Of a stretch of DNA of 64,000 nt, positions 15,977 through 24,901 are shown in pieces (position 1 is the first letter of the stretch; every line of letters starts with the position of its first letter). This DNA is from UBA2357 sp041678045 (lineage in GTDB: Bacteria; Pseudomonadota; Gammaproteobacteria; Burkholderiales; Rhodocyclaceae). The notes under the pieces are model-generated. The model had not been told where the DNA came from and did no database searches. It saw only the letters and a list, made by a program, of their open reading frames with translations. The DNA is taken from contig JBAYOV010000002.1 in assembly GCA_041678045.1 (NCBI GenBank), forward strand, positions 91,305 to 155,304. Direction: 5' to 3'. A program made the position numbers and the translations under genes.

Positions 15977-17576
15977 GCGCTTGTTGACTGCTGGCTCTGT
16001 TTTCGTGGGCCTGCTGGCGGGCCTTGAGCCCGCGCATGTGCTGGCGCAACAGCAGCAACCGATGACCGGCCGGCCAGCCGGGCAGCTTGAGGGGGGCGCG
16101 GCAACCCGGTTGACCGATCCGGACCTGCAACCCACCGGTCCACGGCAGCCCATGCTCCGGCTGGGGTTGTTGAGCAGTCTGAGCTGGTCTGACAATGTGG
16201 ATGCAGAGTCGGAAAGCCCGATCGAGGACTGGGTGCTGGAGGTGACGCCCACGCTGGGCCTGCGTCGTGAGCATGGACGCCTTACCGGCTTTCTCGATGC
16301 ACGTCTGCGCACTCAACACTATCTGCACGACGATGCGCGCAACACCCGCTATGCGGTCATGAACGGCAGTGGTGCGCTGGAGGCGGTGAAGGATGCGTTT
16401 TTTGTGGACTTTGACGGACGCATCACCCGCGAGAACCGTTCGCTGCTCGATGGACGCGGGCCGGGAGACGGGCTGAGCAACCGCAAGGAAGACGAAACCC
16501 GGGATTTTTCCGTTGGTCCCCGCCTGCAGCTCAGGCCCTTCGACCTCGCGGATGCACGCCTTGCCTATCGGGAAATCTGGCAGACCGGCGGGGGAGATTT
16601 CGAGCAGCGACGCATCGGCCGGGTGGATGTCGAGCTGATCGACGAACAGCCTGGCGGGCGGGTGGATTGGGCGATGGTGTTCTTTCGGGAGCATGCACGT
16701 TATGACGACGATGCCCGCCCCGATGTCCTTCAGCAGCGCTGGCTTGGGCTGCTCGGCTATCGTCCGCTCGAAATGCTGCGCCTGTATGGCGGCGGGGGGG
16801 TGGAGTGGAACGAATTCGACCTCGGCGAACGCCAGCGCGACGACATCCTGATGGTGGGAGGCGAGTGGCTGCCGTCGCCGCGCACCCGCCTGCATGCCCA
16901 GGTGCTGGAACGCTTTTTTGGCACGGGTTATGACTTTGAGCTGACCCACCGCCGGCCGCGCTCGGCATGGACCCTGTCTGCCCGGCGCGATGTCTCGTCG
17001 GCGCTGGACGACCGGCCGGGGGTGCGGGAAGGGCAACTCTATCAGCAGTATTACGCTTCCCTGGGGCATCTGTCCGATCCCGCGCAGCGCGAACTTGAGG
17101 CGCGTCGCAGGGTGGAGGAGGACATGAGCGCTCAGGCGGGGCGTTTTGCCAGCAACAATTATTTTGTCGAGCAGGCCTGGCGTGCGGCCCTGGTGATGAA
17201 CGGTCGCCGGGATATCCTGACCCTGGGGTACCGCTATAGCGAGCGCACCCGCCTGGGGGCCCCGGTCGAACGGGATGGGCGGGACGACTTCAGGGAGTAT
17301 GAGCGGATTGACGATCAGGCCCTGTCGCTGGGGCTGTCCCACCGTCTGACGCCGTTGAGCAGTGCCAGTCTGGTGGTGGTGCGTTCGCGCGCGGAAGGTC
17401 GCGGCCAGCGTTCCGAGCGGACCGATCGCTGGCTGGTTTCCATGGGGCTGAACAGCCGGCTTGGCGAGCATGCTACCGGCTCTCTGATCTACCGTTACAG
17501 TCAGGCCGATTCAATGGGCGATGCATCGGACTACACCGAGAACTCGGTGACCGCCAGTCTGGGCATTCGATTCTGA
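15960..17576 (+). CDS. Outer membrane protein of the XrtA/PEP-CTERM exopolysaccharide system (TIGR03016 type)
   Basis: About 538 residues: MNARLKRLLTAGS followed by a hydrophobic stretch and a cleavage site near VLAQ form a signal peptide. The mature part is rich in aromatic, alternating segments and ends VTASLGIRF, as expected of a beta-barrel. This family occurs only in exosortase A loci and is thought to be the outer membrane channel or secretin-like partner. Two in-frame ATGs (15951 and 15960) lie inside the kinase gene. I chose 15960 for a standard signal peptide. Confidence 0.85.
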   Translation: MNARLKRLLTAGSVFVGLLAGLEPAHVLAQQQQPMTGRPAGQLEGGAATRLTDPDLQPTGPRQPMLRLGLLSSLSWSDNVDAESESPIEDWVLEVTPTLGLRREHGRLTGFLDARLRTQHYLHDDARNTRYAVMNGSGALEAVKDAFFVDFDGRITRENRSLLDGRGPGDGLSNRKEDETRDFSVGPRLQLRPFDLADARLAYREIWQTGGGDFEQRRIGRVDVELIDEQPGGRVDWAMVFFREHARYDDDARPDVLQQRWLGLLGYRPLEMLRLYGGGGVEWNEFDLGERQRDDILMVGGEWLPSPRTRLHAQVLERFFGTGYDFELTHRRPRSAWTLSARRDVSSALDDRPGVREGQLYQQYYASLGHLSDPAQRELEARRRVEEDMSAQAGRFASNNYFVEQAWRAALVMNGRRDILTLGYRYSERTRLGAPVERDGRDDFREYERIDDQALSLGLSHRLTPLSSASLVVVRSRAEGRGQRSERTDRWLVSMGLNSRLGEHATGSLIYRYSQADSMGDASDYTENSVTASLGIRF

Positions 17577-17587
17577 GCAGGGAGTTC

Positions 17588-18886
17588 ATGTACGAAGCGT
17601 TTTTTGGTTTCACTGCCAAACCCTTTCAGCTCAACCCCGACCCGGCCTTCTACTTTGGCAGCCGTGGTCACCGGCGGGCGATGGCCTATCTCGACTACGG
17701 ACTGCATCAGAGCGAGGGCTTCATCGTCATCACAGGGGAAGTGGGGGCGGGCAAGACCACCATCCTGCGCAGCGTGCTCGACCGGCTGGACCCGGACAAG
17801 GTGGTTGCGGGCACGCTGGTCAGCACCCAGCTGGGACAGGATGACATCCTGCGCATGGTGGCGCAGGCATTCGCCGTGCCCGCGCGGGGTCTGGACAAAG
17901 CGGGCCTGCTGCTTGCGCTGGAGACGAAGTTCGTGTCGCTCGCCGCGCAGGGCCGGCGTGCGTTGCTGATTGTCGATGAGGCGCAGAACCTGTCTGCCGA
18001 TGCGGTGGAAGAGCTGCGCATGCTGTCCAACTTTCAGCTTGAGGACCATGCGCTGCTGCAAAGCTTCCTGGTTGGTCAGCCGGAGTTTCGGGACATCATG
18101 CAAAGCCCGCAGATGCAGCAGTTGCGCCAGCGGGTGATTGCTTCCTATCACCTGGGGCCGATGGATGCAGAGGAAACACGGGGCTATGTGATGCACCGCC
18201 TGCGCCATGCCGGCTGGAAGGGCGACCCGCAGTTTTCCGATGCGGCCTTCGGGCCGATCTATGCCTGGAGCGGTGGGGTGCCCCGACGCATCAACGGCCT
18301 GTGCGACCGGCTGCTGTTGGCGGCCTATCTGGATGAGCGGCACGAGATCGGACGCGAGCATGTGGCTGCGGTGATCGCCGAGTTGCGTGAGGAGTTTGCA
18401 CCGCGTGGCCCCCAGTCCGAACCGGCCGCTGCCGCGTTGCCCGGTGCGGGTCAAGTGGACCTGCGCCGTCTTCAGGTGCCCCCCGAGTTGCTCAAGCGCT
18501 TCGCCCAGCATGCGGCGGTGGCCGATGTCCAGCGTATCGAGGCGCGTCTGGGCGTACTGGAGCAGTCGGTGTCGACCCTGGTCGACACCCTCAATGCGCT
18601 GCTTCAGGCAGTCAGGGTTGAACAGGGTCGGGCAGTTGCCCCAGCCCCCAGGGCCCCTGCCGTGCGCCCTGCAGCGACCACGACGGCACCTGCTCCCCGG
18701 CCTGCAACAGCGCCTCGGGCGGCGGCATCCGCATCCGCAGTGGTCGCTACAGTCCCTGCTACTGTTGCAGTTGCTCCCGCAGTTGCCCCCGCAGTTGCCC
18801 CCGCAGTTGCCCCCGCAGTTGCCCCTTCTCCCCGGGCTGCTGCCCCGACCGGCACAGCAGCCACCCCACGGAAACCTTCATCATGA
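17588..18886 (+). CDS. Secretion AAA ATPase of the XrtA/PEP-CTERM locus (TIGR03015 type)
   Basis: 432 residues. MYEAFFGFTAKPFQLNPDP is the typical start of ExeA/GspA-like ATPases. Walker A GEVGAGKTT (about residue 50) and Walker B LLIVDEAQN are present. The C-terminal 110 residues are low-complexity Ala/Pro/Val with five VAPA repeats and are unlikely to be folded. It probably energises or assembles the secretion apparatus at the inner membrane. It starts 11 bases after the upstream stop and overlaps the next start by ATGA. Confidence 0.92.
   Translation: MYEAFFGFTAKPFQLNPDPAFYFGSRGHRRAMAYLDYGLHQSEGFIVITGEVGAGKTTILRSVLDRLDPDKVVAGTLVSTQLGQDDILRMVAQAFAVPARGLDKAGLLLALETKFVSLAAQGRRALLIVDEAQNLSADAVEELRMLSNFQLEDHALLQSFLVGQPEFRDIMQSPQMQQLRQRVIASYHLGPMDAEETRGYVMHRLRHAGWKGDPQFSDAAFGPIYAWSGGVPRRINGLCDRLLLAAYLDERHEIGREHVAAVIAELREEFAPRGPQSEPAAAALPGAGQVDLRRLQVPPELLKRFAQHAAVADVQRIEARLGVLEQSVSTLVDTLNALLQAVRVEQGRAVAPAPRAPAVRPAATTTAPAPRPATAPRAAASASAVVATVPATVAVAPAVAPAVAPAVAPAVAPSPRAAAPTGTAATPRKPSS
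18767..18826. repeat. Five 12-bp tandem repeats in the ATPase gene
   Basis: Five units of GCAGTTGCCCCC (the first and last differ by one base) encode the repeated residues Ala-Val-Ala-Pro in the unstructured C-terminal tail. Confidence 0.9.
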
Positions 18887-20031
18887 ACTTGCATACCGAC
18901 AGGACCGCACCGCTGCTGTGCGTGGTGGGCGCACGGCCCAACTACATGAAGATGGCCCCGATCATGCGGGCTCTGGCGGCGCACCGGCCGGCCGTGCCGG
19001 CGCTGCTCGTGCATACCGGGCAGCACTACGATACGGCCATGAACGACCGCCTGTTTGCCGACCTGCAACTGCCCAGCCCGGATGTGAACCTGGGGGTGGG
19101 TTCGGGCACTCACGCCGTGCAGACGGCCGAGATCATGAAGCGCTTCGAACCCCTCATCGACCAGCACGGCGCACGCGGGGTGCTGGTGGTGGGCGATGTG
19201 AACTCCACGCTGGCCTGCGCGCTGGTGGCGGTCAAGCGGGGGGTGCCGGTGCTGCATGTGGAGGCTGGTCTGCGCAGCGGTGACCGTGGCATGCCGGAAG
19301 AGATCAACCGCGTGCTCACCGACCAGATATCCGACTGGCTGTACCTCACCGAACGCAGCGCGCTGGACAACCTCACGCGCGAAGGGATCGCTGCGGAGCG
19401 CGCAGTGTTTGTCGGCAATGTGATGATCGACAGTCTGCTGGCCAGCCTGGACAAGGCCGTGCCGCCCGCCGACATCCTGCGTGCGGCGGGCCTGGAGCCC
19501 GCTCGTGTGTCGGGGGGCTATGGGGTGGTGACCCTGCACCGCCCTTCCAATGTGGACGATCCTCAGGTGCTGCGCAGCCTCATCGGGGCGCTGGCCGAGA
19601 TTGCGCAGACCCTGCCGCTGGTGTTCGCGCTGCATCCGCGCACCCGAAACAACCTGGAGCGCTTCGGTTGTCTGGAGGTGCTCGACCAGCCTGGTTTCAT
19701 CGTCCTGCCGCCGCAGGGCTATCTTGAAATGCTGGGGCTGATGCGCGATGCCCGGGTGGTGCTCACCGACTCGGGCGGCATTCAGGAAGAAACCACCGCG
19801 CTGGGCGTACCTTGCGTGACGATCCGTGACAACACCGAGCGCCCGATCACGGTGGAGCAGGGCACCAACACCCTGGCGGGTACCCGCCCCGAAGCCGTTC
19901 TGGCGGCTACCCGGGAGGTGCTGGCGGGGCAAGGCAAGCGCGGACGGGTGCCCGAACTGTGGGATGGCCGTGCCGCGGAGCGCATCGCCGCACATCTGTA
20001 CCAGCATCTGTACAACGGAGGGCTGCCGTAA
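18883..20031 (+). CDS. wecB: UDP-N-acetylglucosamine 2-epimerase (non-hydrolysing)
   Basis: 382 residues, normal length. Landmarks: VVGARPNYMKMAPIM at the N-terminus, HTGQHYD, VVGDVNST, HVEAGLRSGD, NVMIDSLL and the catalytic-site DSGGIQEE near residue 298. It converts UDP-GlcNAc to UDP-ManNAc, a precursor for an amino-sugar in the exported polymer. The start overlaps the ATPase stop and its stop overlaps the deacetylase start, so translation is likely coupled. Confidence 0.96.
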   Translation: MNLHTDRTAPLLCVVGARPNYMKMAPIMRALAAHRPAVPALLVHTGQHYDTAMNDRLFADLQLPSPDVNLGVGSGTHAVQTAEIMKRFEPLIDQHGARGVLVVGDVNSTLACALVAVKRGVPVLHVEAGLRSGDRGMPEEINRVLTDQISDWLYLTERSALDNLTREGIAAERAVFVGNVMIDSLLASLDKAVPPADILRAAGLEPARVSGGYGVVTLHRPSNVDDPQVLRSLIGALAEIAQTLPLVFALHPRTRNNLERFGCLEVLDQPGFIVLPPQGYLEMLGLMRDARVVLTDSGGIQEETTALGVPCVTIRDNTERPITVEQGTNTLAGTRPEAVLAATREVLAGQGKRGRVPELWDGRAAERIAAHLYQHLYNGGLP

Positions 20032-20939
20032 TGAATACCGATGCAGAACCGGGGACGTCGGTCACCCCGGGTGCGACACCCAACCCGGCTCCGGACCCGA
20101 TCATCTCCCCGCTCACCAATGCGCTGACCATCGATGTCGAGGACTATTTCCAGGTCTCCGCGCTTGCGCCACACTTTCCGCGCACTGGCTGGGACGAGGT
20201 GGATTGCCGGGTCGAGCGCAATGTCGACCTGATCCTCGGTCTGCTGGAACAGCACGGCGCACAGGCCACCTTCTTCACCCTGGGCTGGATTGCGGAGCGT
20301 TACCCGGCGCTGGTGCGCCGCATCGTTGCCGGCGGGCACGAACTGGCCAGTCATGGTTACGGGCATGAGCGGGCCAGCGACCAGACGCCCGAGGCGTTTC
20401 TGGACGATGTGCGTCGTGCGCGCCAGATTCTGGAAGATATCTCCGGACAGGCGGTGACCGGCTACCGGGCGCCGAGTTTTTCCATTGGCTATGGCAACCT
20501 GTGGGCGCATGACATGCTCAGGGAAGCGGGCTACGTCTACAGCTCCAGCGTGTATCCTGTGCGCCATGACCACTACGGCATGCCCGATGCCCCCCGTTTT
20601 CCCTATCGTCTGGACAATGGTCTGGTCGAGGTGCCGGTCACCACGGTGCGCTGGCTGGGCCGCAACTGGCCCGCAGGAGGCGGAGGGTTTTTCCGGTTGC
20701 TGCCGTATGCGGTATCGCGCTGGCAGATCGAGCGGGTCAACCGCACGGATGGCCGGCCGGCAATTTTTTACTTTCACCCGTGGGAGGTCGATCCCGGGCA
20801 ACCCAGGGTGCGACAGGCCTCGGCAAAAACCCGTTTTCGTCACTACGTGAACCTCGAACGCACCGAGGGGCGTCTGCGCCGCCTGCTGGGCGATTTCAGA
20901 TGGGGGCGGGCAGACAGGGTGTTTGCCGATGCCGCCTGA
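20031..20939 (+). CDS. Polysaccharide deacetylase, XrtA system (TIGR03006 type)
   Basis: 302 residues with a NodB fold. TIDVEDYFQ supplies the first metal/catalytic aspartates, HELASHGYGHE the metal histidines, and YRAPSFSIG and FYFHPWEVD later motifs. No signal peptide is evident, so cytoplasmic or peripheral action on lipid-linked sugars is inferred. The ATG shares its A with the TAA stop of wecB. A dispersed inverted repeat follows before the next gene. Confidence 0.92.
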   Translation: MNTDAEPGTSVTPGATPNPAPDPIISPLTNALTIDVEDYFQVSALAPHFPRTGWDEVDCRVERNVDLILGLLEQHGAQATFFTLGWIAERYPALVRRIVAGGHELASHGYGHERASDQTPEAFLDDVRRARQILEDISGQAVTGYRAPSFSIGYGNLWAHDMLREAGYVYSSSVYPVRHDHYGMPDAPRFPYRLDNGLVEVPVTTVRWLGRNWPAGGGGFFRLLPYAVSRWQIERVNRTDGRPAIFYFHPWEVDPGQPRVRQASAKTRFRHYVNLERTEGRLRRLLGDFRWGRADRVFADAA

Positions 20940-20977
20940 ATCGGACCGTCGTGATGATTCGTACCTCGTCAGCAAAA

Positions 20978-21033
20978 CCGTTCGCCCTGAACCTGTCGAA
21001 GGCAGCGTGGTTCGACAGGTTTACCACGAACGG
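20978..21033. repeat. Inverted pair of a 23-bp dispersed repeat
   Basis: Left arm 20978-21000 and right arm 21011-21033 are inverted copies, 10 bases apart, of a unit whose common form is TTCGRCAGGYTYANNNCG followed by AACGG. The pair sits in the only sizeable gap of the core operon (20940-21071) and could form a strong hairpin in the mRNA. A third copy lies at 29456-29478. Confidence 0.8.
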
Positions 21034-21071
21034 TGCCGTTTCACGCATACCGCATACGGAGCAGGTAGTAC

Positions 21072-22112
21072 ATGGTCATGATGGCCCCGATTGAAGTCCA
21101 CACCCTCACGCCGCAGCAGGCCCCGGAATGGGACGCCTTCGTACAGGTTTGTCCCGAGGCGAGCTTCTTCCATCTGTCGGCTTGGCAGCGCATCATCGAA
21201 ACCGTGTTCCGGCATCGTACCTGGTACTTTCTCGCACGCAGGGGCGGCGAAATCGTTGCGGTGCTGCCGCTGGCCGAAGTGCGCAGCCGCCTGTTCGGCC
21301 ATGCGCTCACTTCCCTGCCGTTCTGCGTGTATGGTGGCGCGGTGGGCGAGGTGGCTGCCGTAGCCGAGCTCGAAGCGGCGGCCGAACGGCTGGCGCTGCA
21401 ACTCGGTGTACAGCACCTGGAGTATCGCAACCTTCAGCCCCGCCATGCCGATTGGCCCAGACAGGAGCTGTATGTCACCTTTCGCAAGCCCATCCTGCCG
21501 GAAGTCGAGGCCAACATGCTGGCGATTCCGCGCAAGCAGCGGGCCATGGTGCGCAAGGGCATCAAGGCCGGGCTGAGGGCGGAAATCGACGCGGACGCGT
21601 CGCGCTTCTTTGCGTTGTACGCCGACAATGTATTGCGCCACGGCACGCCTGCGCTGCCCAGGGGGTTTTTTGCCCGTTTGTTGAGTGAGTTCGGTCCGGC
21701 CTGCGAGGTGTTGACCGTGACGTCCCCGGAAGGGCGCCCCCTGTCTTCGGTGCTGAGCTTCTACTTTCGCAACGAAGTGCTGCCCTACTATGCCGGCGAC
21801 GATGTGGCGGCCCGCGATGTGGCGGCGAATGACTTCAAGTACTGGGCGCTGATGAGCCGCGCCTGCGAGCAGGGCCTGACCCTGTTCGACTACGGGCGCA
21901 GCAAGGTGGGCACCGGGCCGTATGCCTTCAAGAAAAACTGGGGGTTCGAGCCGCAGCCCCTGTCCTATGAATATCGGCTGTACAAGCGCGACAGCGTGCC
22001 ACAGAACAATCCGATGAATCCCAAGTACCGTGCCTTCATTGCCCTGTGGCGACGGCTGCCGCTGGGGGTGGCGAATGCGCTGGGGCCGCACATCGTGCGC
22101 AACCTCGGTTAA
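21072..22112 (+). CDS. FemAB-like GNAT-fold protein of the XrtA system (TIGR03019 type)
   Basis: 346 residues. FHLSAWQRIIETVFRHRTWY at the start, PRKQRAMVRKGIKAGL in the middle and the C-terminal FDYGRSKVGTGPYAFKKNWG are the signature segments of FemAB-related proteins in exosortase loci. Relatives transfer amino acids from aminoacyl-tRNA to peptidoglycan. Here an aminoacyl transfer to a sugar or peptide in the exopolysaccharide pathway is plausible but unproven. GGAG at about 21058 supports the ATG at 21072, with a second ATG at 21078 as an alternative. Confidence 0.88.
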   Translation: MVMMAPIEVHTLTPQQAPEWDAFVQVCPEASFFHLSAWQRIIETVFRHRTWYFLARRGGEIVAVLPLAEVRSRLFGHALTSLPFCVYGGAVGEVAAVAELEAAAERLALQLGVQHLEYRNLQPRHADWPRQELYVTFRKPILPEVEANMLAIPRKQRAMVRKGIKAGLRAEIDADASRFFALYADNVLRHGTPALPRGFFARLLSEFGPACEVLTVTSPEGRPLSSVLSFYFRNEVLPYYAGDDVAARDVAANDFKYWALMSRACEQGLTLFDYGRSKVGTGPYAFKKNWGFEPQPLSYEYRLYKRDSVPQNNPMNPKYRAFIALWRRLPLGVANALGPHIVRNLG

Positions 22113-22121
22113 GGCGGGCAG

Positions 22122-23372
22122 ATGAGCGCACGGCCTGCACTGCTGTACCTGACGCACCGCATCCCTTATCCGCCGAACAAGGGGGACAAGGTGCGCTCGT
22201 TCAACCTGCTCCGTCAGCTTGCCGCTTCGCACCGGGTGTTTCTCGGCACCTTCATCGACGATCCGGCCGACGCCGTGCATGTGCCGGCGCTGGCCGAATG
22301 GTGCGAGGAGGTGTTTCCGGTCGCGTTCAATCCACTGGCGAACCGGCTGCGCAGCTTGCGTGGCCTGCTGTCGGGCGAAGCGTTGAGCGTGCCGTATTAC
22401 CGCCATCGCATGATGCGCGAGTGGGTGAAGGCCGTTGTCGACAGGCAGGACATCGCGCTGGGGTTGGTGTTTTCCGGGCCGATGGCGCAGTACCTCGAAG
22501 GGCTGCCTCTGAAGCGCAGGGTGATCGACTTCTGCGATGTCGACTCGGCCAAGTGGGCGCAGTACGCCGAACAGCGCCGTGGGCCGATGGCCTGGCTGTA
22601 TCGCCGCGAAGCCCGCCTGCTGCTCGATTTCGAGCAGCGCATGGCGGCGGCGGTGGAGGCCTGCACCTTTGTCACCGAAGAAGAAGCGGCGTTGTTTCAC
22701 CGCCTTGCGCCGGGTTGCCCTGCGCGGGTGGTCCCGGTGTGCAATGGCGTCGATGCCCGGCATTTTGCACCCGGGCAGGGCGCCCCCAGCCCCTATCCGG
22801 GGGGGGCATTGAAGCTGGTGTTTACCGGCGCCATGGATTACTGGCCGAACATCGACGCGGTGCGCTGGTTCGTGCACTCGGTGCTGCCGCAGGTGGCACA
22901 GCACTGCCCGGGCGTGTGCTTCTACATCGTCGGCATGAATCCCGCGCCGGAAGTGCAGGCCCTGGCCTCCGGGCAGGTGGTGGTGACGGGCGCGGTGGAT
23001 GACATCCGCCCCTGGATCGAGCATGCGGATGTGGTGGTCGCACCGTTGCGCATCGCGCGCGGCATACAGAACAAGGTGCTGGAGGCGATGGCCATGGCGC
23101 GGCCGGTGGTGGTTTCCGCCGCCTCTGCCGCTGGTCTGGAGGGCGTGCCGGGGCAGGACTTCATGCCGGCAGACGAGGCGGAAGACTTTGTGGCGCGCAT
23201 TCTCGAGCTGAGCGCAGACGCCGGCGCCCGCGAGCGCATGGGGCAGGCCGCGCGCGAGTGCGTGCTGCTGCACTATAGCTGGCAGGCCCATCTGGCGGCC
23301 TTCGATGCCCTGTTGTCCGATGAATGGCCGACCGGGCAGACGGTTCAGCGTCGCGTGGAGAGCGGACGATGA
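22122..23372 (+). CDS. Glycosyltransferase, XrtA system (TIGR03087 type, GT4-like)
   Basis: 416 residues of GT-B fold. LTHRIPYPPNKGDKVRSFN is the diagnostic N-terminus. The C-terminal donor domain has FTGAMDYWPNIDAVRWF, then VVAPLRIARGIQNKVLEAMAM with the nucleotide-sugar-binding Glu. It would add a sugar to the lipid-linked repeat unit on the cytoplasmic face. It begins nine bases after the FemAB stop and overlaps the exosortase start by ATGA. Confidence 0.92.
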   Translation: MSARPALLYLTHRIPYPPNKGDKVRSFNLLRQLAASHRVFLGTFIDDPADAVHVPALAEWCEEVFPVAFNPLANRLRSLRGLLSGEALSVPYYRHRMMREWVKAVVDRQDIALGLVFSGPMAQYLEGLPLKRRVIDFCDVDSAKWAQYAEQRRGPMAWLYRREARLLLDFEQRMAAAVEACTFVTEEEAALFHRLAPGCPARVVPVCNGVDARHFAPGQGAPSPYPGGALKLVFTGAMDYWPNIDAVRWFVHSVLPQVAQHCPGVCFYIVGMNPAPEVQALASGQVVVTGAVDDIRPWIEHADVVVAPLRIARGIQNKVLEAMAMARPVVVSAASAAGLEGVPGQDFMPADEAEDFVARILELSADAGARERMGQAARECVLLHYSWQAHLAAFDALLSDEWPTGQTVQRRVESGR

Positions 23373-24901
23373 GCGTGGACGACAAGCGTTCGCCCTGGCC
23401 GATGCTGCTGGCGCTGGGAGCCGGCCTGGCATGGATCGTTGCCTGGTACTGGCCCACCGCCAGCCAGATTGCGGGCATCTGGTTGCGCTCCGATACCTAT
23501 GCACACGGTCTGGCCGTGCTGCCCGTATGCGCCTGGCTGGTGTGGCGCAAGCGCGCCCGGCTGGCCATGCTCACGCCGCTGCCAGCCCTGTGGACCGTGC
23601 CGGCGGTGGCGCTGGCGGGGGGGGCGTGGCTGCTTGCGCGGCTGGTGTCGGTCGATGGCGTGGCGCATTTTGCGCTGATTGCACTGCTCGCGCTGAGCGT
23701 ACCCGCGATGCTGGGCACGCGGGCCGGGCGCGTGCTGCTGTTCCCGACCCTGTTCCTGTTCTTCGGTCTGCCGGCGGGCGAGTTCATGCTGCCGGTACTG
23801 ATGCATTACACCGCAGAGTTCACCGTGTTTGCGCTGCGCCTCACGGGGGTGCCGGTGTATCAGGAAGGGCTGTTCTTCATCGTTCCGAATGGGAGCTGGT
23901 CGGTGGTGGAGGCCTGCAGCGGCCTGCGCTATCTGGCCGCGTCGCTGTTCGTGGGCGCGCTGTATGCTTATCTGAACTATGTCAGCCTGAAGCGCCGGCT
24001 GCTGTTCATGCTGGTGGCGCTGGTGGTGCCGATCGTGGCCAACTGGCTGCGCGCCTATCTGATCGTGCTGCTGGGCTACCTGAGCGACAACCGCCTCGCC
24101 GCCGGTGTTGATCACCTCATCTATGGCTGGCTGTTCTTTGGCGTGGTCATCGTGCTGATGTTCTGGATCGGTGGCTTCTGGCATGAGGAGGCGCCCGCGC
24201 AGCCGCCACCGGCGGCCAGCGTGCAGGCGTTGCCCGGCACACCGCACCGCCTGTATCTGCTGCCCGTGCTGGCTGTGGTGTCGGCGTCGTTTCCGGTGCT
24301 CGAGCGCGTCATCGACCCCCCGGTCGAACCGTTCGTGCTGTCCCTGCAGGCCCCGCCCGCAGCGCCCGGCTGGCAAGCGGTGGGCGGTGAGCCGTTCGGT
24401 TATCTGCCCGACTACTCGGGACACCGGGGCGAGTTGCTGCAAACCTACCGGCGTGACCGCGATGGCGAGCAGGTGGTGTTGTACATCGCCTACTATGCCC
24501 GCCAGCGTGAGGACTACGAGATGGTGGCCTGGCACAACCGGCTGCTTGCGCGCGATGGCGGGCAGGCCTGGTTGATGATCGCAGGGCGCCGTCCGGCCGT
24601 CCTCGCGGCGCAGCGCGTGCTGCACACCCGCCTGCGCCGCGAGGACGGGCTGCGCCTGTCGGTGTGGCACTGGTACTGGACCAACCGCAGCCGGATCACC
24701 AGCGATGTGCTGGCCAAGGTCTATCTCGGGCTGGACCGCCTGACCGGCCAACCCGATGATGCCGCCTTCGTGGCGGTGTATGCGGGCTACCGCGACGACG
24801 TGGGCGGCATGGCACGGGCGCATGAAGTCGCCGAAGCCTTCGTGCAGGCCCATGGCGATGCGCTGGACCGGCTGCTGGGAGAGGTGCAGGGGCATGAGTG
24901 A
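23369..24901 (+). CDS. xrtA: Exosortase A fused to EpsI domain
   Basis: 510 residues. The first 280 or so form about eight membrane helices holding the exosortase triad: Cys183 in VVEACSGLRY, Arg228 in NWLRAYLIV and His249 in DHLIYGW. The C-terminal 200 residues are a periplasmic EpsI domain, a common fusion in the XrtA type. Exosortase A cleaves PEP-CTERM sorting signals and is needed for export or anchoring of secreted proteins with the exopolysaccharide. The ATG overlaps the preceding stop, and the next gene starts eight bases before this one ends. Confidence 0.97.
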   Translation: MSVDDKRSPWPMLLALGAGLAWIVAWYWPTASQIAGIWLRSDTYAHGLAVLPVCAWLVWRKRARLAMLTPLPALWTVPAVALAGGAWLLARLVSVDGVAHFALIALLALSVPAMLGTRAGRVLLFPTLFLFFGLPAGEFMLPVLMHYTAEFTVFALRLTGVPVYQEGLFFIVPNGSWSVVEACSGLRYLAASLFVGALYAYLNYVSLKRRLLFMLVALVVPIVANWLRAYLIVLLGYLSDNRLAAGVDHLIYGWLFFGVVIVLMFWIGGFWHEEAPAQPPPAASVQALPGTPHRLYLLPVLAVVSASFPVLERVIDPPVEPFVLSLQAPPAAPGWQAVGGEPFGYLPDYSGHRGELLQTYRRDRDGEQVVLYIAYYARQREDYEMVAWHNRLLARDGGQAWLMIAGRRPAVLAAQRVLHTRLRREDGLRLSVWHWYWTNRSRITSDVLAKVYLGLDRLTGQPDDAAFVAVYAGYRDDVGGMARAHEVAEAFVQAHGDALDRLLGEVQGHE